Shown: one piece after another, positions 1-4,909 of the stretch
How the letters are laid out: each line of letters starts with the position of its first letter
Position numbering within the stretch: position 1 is the stretch's first letter
NCBI GenBank assembly: GCA_946886085.1
Contig: CAMPHX010000132.1
Location: 1-5,148 of the forward strand
DNA length: 5,148 nt
Source: an uncultured Flavobacteriales bacterium
Lineage (GTDB): Bacteria; Bacteroidota; Bacteroidia; Flavobacteriales; Vicingaceae
Direction of reading: 5' to 3'
The notes under the pieces: generated by a model
Database searches by the model: none
What the model saw: the letters and a program-made list of their open reading frames with translations, nothing else
What the model was told of the DNA's origin: nothing
Program-made: the position numbers and the translations under genes

Positions 1-482
1 CTATAATAAATGATGCAGAAAATATAAACCAAAATTAGAATAGAATGGGTTAATATAGTGGTTATAGAGCCTGCTACAACTGTTAAGGCATTAGCAACAA
101 GAGGCTTTTGCTCTTTTAATGCCGATACTTGTTTTTCTGTTGAAATTCCAAAATGTACTAATATGTATTGTTGGATGCTATAAAATTGATGAGTTGCTTT
201 TTCTTTTATAAGAGCGAAATCTTTTACTAATTCGTTAAGCTGCCATGCGAGCAATAAGCCAATACCTGTTACTACTATCAGGATAACTATTAAACAAATA
301 ATTGCTGCTAATCCTTTTGGAATTTTTTTACCCTCTAACCATTTGCTAAAAGGCAAAAAAAGTGTTGCCAAAACTCCTCCAATTAATAAAGGAATTAAGA
401 AGCTTTGAGCGAAATATAATCCTGCAAAAACAAGAAATAACACTACTATTTTTTTTATGATGGAAATTGAAGTTATGGTCAT
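1..482 (-). CDS. AI-2E family transporter (PF01594), N-terminal part, cut by window edge
   Basis: My translation from the ATG at 482 gives 160 codons open to the window edge, starting MTITSISIIKKIVVLFLVFA. Hydrophobic segments lie at about residues 8-45 (probably two helices split near FLIPLLIGG), 60-82 and 133-160, with a soluble stretch of about 50 residues between the third and fourth. The motif 'FLIPLLIGGVLATLFLP...WLE.KKIPKGLAAI' is typical of the AI-2E/PerM/YdiK family of polytopic inner-membrane proteins, usually about 350 residues, so roughly half is missing here. Some members export autoinducer-2 or act as Na+/H+ antiporters; most are uncharacterised, so the substrate is unknown. The start is preceded by A/T-rich sequence with no Shine-Dalgarno, as is usual in Bacteroidota. 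The gene lies beyond a strong terminator and probably has its own promoter between 483 and 520. Family call confident, function not. Confidence 0.88.
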   Translation of the reverse strand, partial: MTITSISIIKKIVVLFLVFAGLYFAQSFLIPLLIGGVLATLFLPFSKWLEGKKIPKGLAAIICLIVILIVVTGIGLLLAWQLNELVKDFALIKEKATHQFYSIQQYILVHFGISTEKQVSALKEQKPLVANALTVVAGSITTILTHSILILVYIFCIIYY

Positions 483-515
483 CTTTTAATTTTTAAATAA
501 CACTAGTTGGATACA

Positions 516-548
516 AAAAAAGCATTGCTAATGAAGCAATGCTTTTTT
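516..548 (-). terminator. Rho-independent terminator (near-symmetric, possibly bidirectional)
   Basis: A 7-bp perfect stem, gcattgc (522-528) and gcaatgc (536-542), encloses a 7-base loop. It is flanked by A7 on the left and T6 on the right, so the palindrome extends to 13 bp. Read on the minus strand, it lies about 20 bases past the stop codon of the DUF3494 lipoprotein gene and ends in a run of seven T. The same structure would also terminate plus-strand transcription. Confidence 0.88.
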
Positions 549-568
549 GTTTATTTAATACAATGCTT

Positions 569-1375
569 TTAAGGTTTTGTAAGGGTACTTTTTTCAAGTA
601 ATACCGCTTCAACTCGAGCTAATAATCTACCTTCTATTGCTGTTCCTGAATTTACAGCAATAGATTGGTCAGCAAGAATATTACCTTTAAATATTGATAA
701 TACTCCTAAATTAGCAGAAGCTCCGACTTGCCAAAAAATGTTTTCAGCTAATGCTCCTCCTTTAAGGTACACTTTTTTATTAGTTCCCACATTAAGTGTT
801 GATGCTATTTGAATAATAAAAACTGCACTACTATTACCTTTTGCATCAAATGTAAGGTTGCCTGTAGAAATTTCTAACGAACCGCTTGATTTATATAGAC
901 CAGGAGTAAGTGTTAGTCCACCAATATTTCCAGAAAGAGGTACCATATCAACAGATGTACGAGCAGCAGCATCATTATATGCAGTAGTTAAATCTGCTTT
1001 TGCAGCGGTTAATGTAACAGGGTCAGGTACTGAATTTACTGGACCAGAAGCATCAACAGTATAAATAATACCAACTACTTCATTTGCTCCAAATCCTGTA
1101 ATGTTACTTCCTACTGCCGGACTTAATCCAACATTTCCTGTAACAGTTGATGTAGATACATTTGATATTTTAGAACCTGCAAGTATAGCAAATCCTCCTG
1201 CTGTTTGAAGATCAACTGCAGGTTGAATTTGTGTTTGCATTGGAATTACTGTAGGATTAACGTAGCCTCCACCTGGAGTTGGTGTTGGCGAATCTTTGTC
1301 TTTTGAACATCCGGCAATTAAAACAACTGTTGCTATCGCAAAAGTTGTAACTATTTTTTTTGTTTTCATTTTCAT
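569..1375 (-). CDS. DUF3494 (ice-binding-like, PF11999) lipoprotein
   Basis: This 268-residue protein starts with a lipoprotein signal peptide: MKMKTKK, a hydrophobic core, and the lipobox I-A-G-C with the lipidated Cys at position 23. A polar Lys/Asp segment (SKDKDS) and a Pro/Gly linker (30-37) follow. From about residue 54 to 266 it matches DUF3494: 'AGGFAILAGSKIS', then 'TGNVGLSPA..SNITGFG', a helix with 'LTAAKADLTTAYNDAAAR', 'LTPGLYK', and the C-terminal 'FKGNILADQSIAV..GTAIEGRLLA'. The fold is a right-handed beta-helix with a flanking alpha-helix. Known members bind ice and are secreted by cold-adapted microbes, but many homologues occur in non-cold lineages, and I see no clear regular Thr-x-Thr ice-binding face here. 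It is probably anchored in the outer membrane, perhaps facing outward. It is the last gene of the three-gene envelope cluster and is followed by a terminator. The start at 1375 is taken; the Met at residue 3 is an equally workable start. Confidence 0.93.
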   Translation of the reverse strand: MKMKTKKIVTTFAIATVVLIAGCSKDKDSPTPTPGGGYVNPTVIPMQTQIQPAVDLQTAGGFAILAGSKISNVSTSTVTGNVGLSPAVGSNITGFGANEVVGIIYTVDASGPVNSVPDPVTLTAAKADLTTAYNDAAARTSVDMVPLSGNIGGLTLTPGLYKSSGSLEISTGNLTFDAKGNSSAVFIIQIASTLNVGTNKKVYLKGGALAENIFWQVGASANLGVLSIFKGNILADQSIAVNSGTAIEGRLLARVEAVLLEKSTLTKP

Positions 1376-1390
1376 TTGGATTGATTTTAA

Positions 1391-1412
1391 CTATTCATAA
1401 CATTACGAATAG
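1391..1412. repeat. Imperfect 22-bp palindrome in the gap before the DUF3494 gene
   Basis: ctattc (1391-1396) and gaatag (1407-1412) are perfectly complementary, and the interior (ataacattac) is also almost self-complementary. In minus-strand RNA this can form a roughly 9-bp hairpin with one G-U pair and a 4-base loop. No T-run follows, so it is not a standard terminator. It could be an operator or an mRNA processing or stability element between two co-transcribed genes. Function unknown. Confidence 0.4.
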
Positions 1413-1427
1413 GGGGTAATTCTATTT

Positions 1428-1727
1428 TTATAAAAGGATAATTAGTAATAAAATAATGATAATAATGGCTCCAACAGAAAGATAAACTCCTCCATTGTTT
1501 TGTTTCAATTGTTTTTCAATTGATCTAACTTCTTTACGAAGCACCTTTTTTTCAGCATACTTAAGTTCTGATTTGTCCATTTCATTAATCTCACCTAATC
1601 TATTTAATAGTACCGTAGATTCAGCTGAGGTTTCAACAGGCGGCTTAACAGGCGTGTTGTCTGCTTTTAAAGTTGGAGTTATTGACAATAATCCTATTGT
1701 TAATAATGAGTAGGTTAATTTTTTCAT
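1428..1727 (-). CDS. Small secreted protein with C-terminal aliphatic membrane anchor, conserved Bacteroidota family of unknown function
   Basis: This 99-residue protein has three parts. Residues 1-22 are a Sec signal peptide with likely cleavage at LKA-D. Residues 35-77 are a charged amphipathic segment with the pattern 'LLNRLGEINEMDKSEL..AEKK.LRKEVRSIEKQLK'. Residues 79-99 are 'GGVYLSV' followed by a membrane segment whose last 13 residues (87-99) contain only Ala, Ile and Leu. From memory, short Bacteroidota proteins with this layout and a near-identical 'GGVYLS(V/I)GAIIIIILLL' ending are common and uncharacterised; I know no function. Expected topology is the charged part in the periplasm, anchored at the inner membrane by its extreme C terminus. 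The gene lies 49 bases after the coiled-coil gene and 52 bases before the DUF3494 gene, suggesting one transcript. The ATG at 1727 has no Shine-Dalgarno. Confidence 0.85.
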   Translation of the reverse strand: MKKLTYSLLTIGLLSITPTLKADNTPVKPPVETSAESTVLLNRLGEINEMDKSELKYAEKKVLRKEVRSIEKQLKQNNGGVYLSVGAIIIIILLLIILL

Positions 1728-1734
1728 GTTAAAC

Positions 1735-1744
1735 GGTTTTTAGT
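1735..1744 (-). promoter_or_regulatory. Leader motif ACTAAAAACC, copy 2
   Basis: The decamer ACTAAAAACC (minus strand) ends 7 bases before the ATG of the small anchored-protein gene. An identical decamer precedes the coiled-coil gene start at 2204-2213. It lies where translation-initiation signals act in Bacteroidota, which use A-rich leaders instead of a Shine-Dalgarno. It may be a shared translation enhancer or chance in an A-rich region. Confidence 0.3.
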
Positions 1745-1776
1745 TTTTATAATAATTTGACGTAAGGGTATTTTGG

Positions 1777-2190
1777 TTAATCGTTATCTTTTTTTGGATT
1801 GTCTTCTCTTTGTTTAACTTTTTCTTTCTGCTTTGCGTTTTCTTTCTTTTTGGCTTTTTTAACGGCATCTTCTTTTTTAACTACTTTTTTATCAGCTTTA
1901 TCCTTTTGTTCTTCTTTCTCACTTACTTTTTCTGCTGCTTTTTCTAATGCTTCTTCTTTGTTCTCTAAATTATTCTCAGCTTTTTCTAACTGTCCAGCTT
2001 TTTTGTTAGCATTTTTTTCTGCTTTCTCTAAGCCTGAAGCGTTATCTTTTTTCTTGTCTAAGTCTTTTTGTTCTTCTTTAATTTCTTTTTCTGTACCTTC
2101 TAATACAGTTTTTTCTTGAGCAAGCAAGGTAGTAGGTAATATAAACAATCCTAAGGTTGTGTATATAAATAATTTTGTAAGTGGTTTCAT
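1777..2190 (-). CDS. Secreted Lys/Glu-rich coiled-coil protein with 14-residue repeats
   Basis: This 137-residue protein begins with a signal peptide (1-24, hydrophobic core LFIYTTLGLFILPTTLLA, likely cleavage before Q25). The rest is almost entirely Lys, Glu, Asp, Ala, Asn and Gln. Residues 30-51 show a heptad pattern (L30, I37, L44, A51). A phase break near N50-G53 is followed by five consecutive 14-residue units from L54 to E123. With L54 as heptad position a, the a positions are L/A/L/L/L/V/K/V/V/E and the d positions alternate strictly Ala/Lys. Residues 96-137 have 18 Lys/Arg against 10 Asp/Glu, so the tail is basic. No Cys, no C-terminal anchor and no recognisable domain. It is probably a periplasmic or exported helical rod; I do not recognise a characterised family, and low-complexity matches to unrelated coiled coils should be expected. 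It is the first gene of the envelope cluster, with the promoter expected in the 192-base gap upstream. Confidence 0.82.
   Translation of the reverse strand: MKPLTKLFIYTTLGLFILPTTLLAQEKTVLEGTEKEIKEEQKDLDKKKDNASGLEKAEKNANKKAGQLEKAENNLENKEEALEKAAEKVSEKEEQKDKADKKVVKKEDAVKKAKKKENAKQKEKVKQREDNPKKDND
1822..2031 (-). repeat. Five tandem 14-residue (42-base) coding repeats
   Basis: This covers codons 54-123 of the coiled-coil gene. Units begin at L54, L68, L82, K96 and V110; the first three start LEKA, the fourth KDKA and the fifth VKKA. Position 4 is Ala and position 11 is Lys in every unit. Degeneracy rises toward the C terminus, which fits old internal duplication followed by drift. Confidence 0.65.
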
Positions 2191-2203
2191 GATTTTTGGG
2201 GTT

Positions 2204-2213
2204 GGTTTTTAGT
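2204..2213 (-). promoter_or_regulatory. Leader motif ACTAAAAACC, copy 1
   Basis: This is the same decamer as at 1735-1744. It ends 13 bases before the ATG of the coiled-coil gene, inside a C/A-rich leader that also has two CCCCAA words. There is no Shine-Dalgarno sequence. Confidence 0.3.
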
Positions 2214-2237
2214 CGTTGGGGATTTGTTCCTTATATA

Positions 2238-2245
2238 CAAAGGTG
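2238..2245 (-). promoter_or_regulatory. Possible Bacteroidota -7 promoter element for the envelope cluster
   Basis: The minus strand reads CACCTTTG, one mismatch from the Bacteroidota consensus TAnnTTTG. It lies 47 bases before the coiled-coil gene's ATG, giving a leader of about 40 bases. A clear TTTG -33 box at the normal spacing is not seen; CTTG lies closer than expected. This would fit an activator-dependent promoter, given the direct repeat just upstream. Confidence 0.35.
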
Positions 2246-2266
2246 AGCTGTTTTAAAACAAGAAGT

Positions 2267-2296
2267 GTTACATAACTTAAGGTATAAGTTACATAA
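2267..2296. promoter_or_regulatory. 9-bp direct repeat, 21-bp periodicity: candidate operator
   Basis: GTTACATAA occurs exactly at 2267-2275 and 2288-2296, with 12 bases between the copies, so the sites lie on the same face of the helix two turns apart. An inverted pair, taactta (2273-2279) and taagtta (2285-2291), is nested inside. The proximal copy begins 22 bases upstream of the possible -7 element. Paired 9-bp direct repeats with about 12-13 bp spacing are typical of dimeric activators such as LytTR proteins, though the sequence does not fit the AgrA-type consensus. AraC proteins also bind direct repeats of about 21-bp period. The binder is unknown. Confidence 0.45.
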
Positions 2297-2382
2297 TTCA
2301 CGCATTTTTAAATGAAGGAAAGGTAGGCGTTATTCGGTAGCGAAGAGCTATCACTAATAGGTAGGAAATTATACTAGAAAGA

Positions 2383-2817
2383 CTATATTTTGTCCATGTA
2401 CCAGTTTAACTGGCTTTCTATTTTTTTAAACTTAAAGATATTGGTAATGATACTTTGCAGACGAAGAAAGGCGGTTTCGCTTTTTACTACATAGTCAAAA
2501 GCTTTGTGATGCATACAATTTACAGCAACATTTATATCATCTTGCGAGGATAACATTACTACAGGTATATCATTATTAAATTCTTTTATTTCATCCAGTA
2601 CATCTATTCCATTCATGGCATCTAAATCAATACCGTTAAGGTGATAATCTAAAATTACAACATCCGGATTTTTAGATATATTCTCCAGACAAAGTTCACC
2701 TGTAGCGAATGTCTCTATTTCAAAATCAGCATTTTGAAGAAACTCAATTTCTAATGATTTTAAAAATACTGCATCATCATCAACAAGGAAAAGTTTTATT
2801 TTTTTTTCTGTTTTCAT
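2383..2817 (-). CDS. Stand-alone receiver-domain response regulator
   Basis: This 144-residue single-domain receiver (REC, PF00072) starts MKTEKKIKLFLVDDD. The acidic pocket is in D13-D15, the phosphoacceptor is D57 (VVILDYHL), the switch Ser is S90 (VVMLSS), the aromatic switch position is Y109, and the conserved Lys is K112 (FDYVVKSE). The loop after D57 is about 5 residues longer than in CheY-like domains ('NGIDLDAMNGIDVL'), a form I recall from Bacteroidota receivers. Only a short helical tail follows, so it has no DNA-binding or enzymatic output and must act by protein contact or as a phosphate carrier or sink. The open frame extends to an ATG at 2862, but the extra 15 residues read like A-rich leader and the family starts just before the first beta strand, so 2817 is chosen. 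It lies 98 bases after the hybrid kinase gene, whose HPt domain is its likely phosphodonor. Confidence 0.93.
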   Translation of the reverse strand: MKTEKKIKLFLVDDDAVFLKSLEIEFLQNADFEIETFATGELCLENISKNPDVVILDYHLNGIDLDAMNGIDVLDEIKEFNNDIPVVMLSSQDDINVAVNCMHHKAFDYVVKSETAFLRLQSIITNIFKFKKIESQLNWYMDKI

Positions 2818-2916
2818 ATGTATATTTTTATTTTTATTAAATCGGTCATATGGAATCACCATGTGAAATATTCATTCTTGTTTGTGAACAATCTACTCAT
2901 GGCTTATTTCATGATT

Positions 2917-4908
2917 TCATTTTTTTAGCACTTCTTTCAATTCTTCACATGCTTGCATAGATACCTTTTCTAATTGTAATACAAGATCTGGAAGTTTATC
3001 TATTTGTTTATTGGTACCAGTATATTCTTGAATTTTTCTTGCCATATTTTCATAATCTTTATGAATACCCATTATAGAAAAAGAAGGAATCATTTTATGA
3101 GCTGCGGCATAAACTGATTCCCAATTTTTTTGTTCTAAGCCCTTTTTCATTGCACTCACTAAAGTTGGCGTTTGTTCCAAATAAAGTGTAATCATTTCCG
3201 TCATTAATATAGGTTTAGATTTTGTACGTTCTGTCAAAGCGTCTAAGTTACAGTATTTTATTTTTGTTAAAAGATTTGTTTCTTTTTTTTGACTTCCTCT
3301 ATTGTAGGAATATTTTTTTACCAACTTAATTATTTTACTGTGCAATAACCTATCATCAACAGGTTTTGCAATATAATCATTCATGCCAACGGCTTTGCAT
3401 TTTGCTAAATCAGCAGTAGTTACATCGGCAGTTAATGCCATAATAGGGATTTTAGAATTCATAGTGTTTCTAATAAATTCAGTAGCTTCAAAACCATTCA
3501 TTTCAGGCATTTGCAAGTCCATTAAAATAAGATCGTAAGCTGTGTTTTGTAGTTTTTCTATAGCTATTTTTCCATTTGGAGCAATATCCAATTCAAATCC
3601 AAAATCTTCTAATAATGTTTTCATTAACAACTGATTAAGAGGAATATCTTCCACTACTAATATTTTCAGTTTACCAACTTTAGTGTTAGGTTCAGTAGTT
3701 TCAGGTTCTATTTCAAATTCAGCATCTGTTTTCAAAAAATTCAAAATAAAACTAAAATTACTTCCTTCATCAATTTTACTTTTTACATGAACACTTCCTT
3801 GTTGAGATTCTACCAATTGTTTCACAATGGCAAGTCCTAATCCTGTTCCACCATATATTCTAGATGTACCGCTTGTTGCTTGCTGAAAATTTTCAAAAAT
3901 GGCTTCTATTTTACTTGCTTCAATACCAATACCGGTATCTTTTACTGAAAATTCAATAACAGCCTTTTCCTCGTCCTCTTTTATTAAGTTAACACTTACC
4001 GTAATTTTTCCTTGTGATGTAAATTTTACTGCATTGCTTACCAAGTTTAAAATAATTTGATGTAAACGCACCGAATCGCCAATCAATACTTTTGGAATTT
4101 TATTGTCGTATTCTTTAATGAGAATTAAATTTTTCTCCTGAATTTTTGGTTCAAACAAATGAAGCATAGCAGATATAGAGGACGCTATATTGAATGGTGT
4201 TTGTTCAAAGGTCATTTTTCCTGCATCTACTTTTGCCAAGTCAAGTATATCATTTATAAGTACAATTAACGAGTTGCCACTCAACTCTATTGCATTTAAA
4301 TATTCTTGTTGTTTTTCTGTGAGATCTGTTCTGAGTAAGACTTTTGTAAATCCGATAATAGCATTCATTGGTGTTCGGATTTCGTGGCTCATGTTCGATA
4401 AAAACTGTTGTTTTGACTTCACGGCATGCTGTGCTATTTGTGTAGCACTTTCAGCTCTTATTTTGGCTTCTTCAGCAATAGCTGTTGCTAATTCTGAAAG
4501 CAATTTGGCTTTGTTTGATTCTTTGGCAATTCGTTTTTGTTCGGTAACATCCCTTGCTACAATTACCACTCCCAACACATTTCCCTTGTCATCTTTATAT
4601 ATTGAGCCGTTAAATAATACATCGGTTAGTTTACCTTTTTTGCTACGAAGTGTAAGTGGTGAATCAACAACAGAACCTTTGGAAAACACTTCCTGATATA
4701 CCTCACGAGCCTTTTGTGTCTCTATAAAATAATCGAAAAAATCGGTTCCGGTCAGTTGCTTACGAGTTAACCCCGTAATATTTACAGTAGCTTGATTCAT
4801 GTCCATAATTTTTCCTTCTATACTTATAGTAACCAAAGGGTCAAGGCTTGCTTCAATCAAACTTCGTGCATACTGAGATTCTTCTCTTTCTTTTCTTGCT
4901 ATTAACAT
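2917..4908 (-). CDS. Cytoplasmic hybrid histidine kinase (PAS-HisKA-HATPase-REC-HPt)
   Basis: Numbered from the chosen Met, the protein has 663 residues. PAS domain about 11-124 ('SLIEASLDPLVTIS.EGKI.D.N', ending DVTEQKR). Helical linker about 125-165. HisKA with H-box SNMSHEIRTP and phospho-His H175. HATPase with N-box ending NAVKFT (N292), G1 DTGIGI (D324), F-box FENF and G2 GGTGLGL. REC with E420/D421, phosphoacceptor D464 (LMDLQMP), T493 and K515 (AKPV). HPt from about 552 with 'AAAHKMIPSFSIMG' and phospho-His H604. All catalytic residues are present. There is no signal peptide or membrane segment, so it senses an internal cue or a partner through PAS. The start is the ATG at 4908, one base after the AraC-family stop (TAA-A-ATG), which suggests translational coupling. 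The frame is open a little further to a TTG at 4947, which would overlap the upstream gene. Phosphate likely flows H175, D464, H604 and then to the receiver downstream. Confidence 0.95.
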   Translation of the reverse strand: MLIARKEREESQYARSLIEASLDPLVTISIEGKIMDMNQATVNITGLTRKQLTGTDFFDYFIETQKAREVYQEVFSKGSVVDSPLTLRSKKGKLTDVLFNGSIYKDDKGNVLGVVIVARDVTEQKRIAKESNKAKLLSELATAIAEEAKIRAESATQIAQHAVKSKQQFLSNMSHEIRTPMNAIIGFTKVLLRTDLTEKQQEYLNAIELSGNSLIVLINDILDLAKVDAGKMTFEQTPFNIASSISAMLHLFEPKIQEKNLILIKEYDNKIPKVLIGDSVRLHQIILNLVSNAVKFTSQGKITVSVNLIKEDEEKAVIEFSVKDTGIGIEASKIEAIFENFQQATSGTSRIYGGTGLGLAIVKQLVESQQGSVHVKSKIDEGSNFSFILNFLKTDAEFEIEPETTEPNTKVGKLKILVVEDIPLNQLLMKTLLEDFGFELDIAPNGKIAIEKLQNTAYDLILMDLQMPEMNGFEATEFIRNTMNSKIPIMALTADVTTADLAKCKAVGMNDYIAKPVDDRLLHSKIIKLVKKYSYNRGSQKKETNLLTKIKYCNLDALTERTKSKPILMTEMITLYLEQTPTLVSAMKKGLEQKNWESVYAAAHKMIPSFSIMGIHKDYENMARKIQEYTGTNKQIDKLPDLVLQLEKVSMQACEELKEVLKK

Positions 4909-4909
4909 T

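Noticed and set aside
483..521. Promoter for the AI-2E family gene (TTTG at 514-517 on the minus strand)
   Set aside because: No convincing TAnnTTTG partner at the right spacing, and the TTTG overlaps the T-run of the terminator hairpin.
858..1064. Short plus-strand open frame within the DUF3494 gene
   Set aside because: Antisense to a well-conserved domain, with no recognisable protein features.
1495..1713. Short plus-strand open frame opposite the small anchored-protein gene
   Set aside because: The minus-strand gene has a signal peptide and a familiar C-terminal motif; this frame shows nothing recognisable.
1799..2119. Plus-strand open frame rich in Ser, Phe and Leu
   Set aside because: It is the antisense of the Lys/Glu-rich coiled-coil gene, whose AAA/GAA codons give TTT/TTC on the other strand. 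No family resemblance and no separate promoter seen.
2336..2352. Hairpin ggtagc-gaaga-gctatc downstream of the receiver gene as a terminator
   Set aside because: The stem has a mismatch and is not followed by a T-run on the minus strand, so termination is not supported; read-through into the envelope cluster cannot be excluded.
2818..2862. Possible 15-residue N-terminal extension of the receiver protein (ATG at 2862)
   Set aside because: The extra residues (including NKNKN) read like translated A-rich leader, and the receiver fold starts just after the ATG at 2817.
4190..4696. Plus-strand open frame of 168 codons
   Set aside because: It lies wholly antisense to the HisKA/PAS part of the hybrid kinase, which has all its conserved motifs, and its translation shows no recognisable domain.
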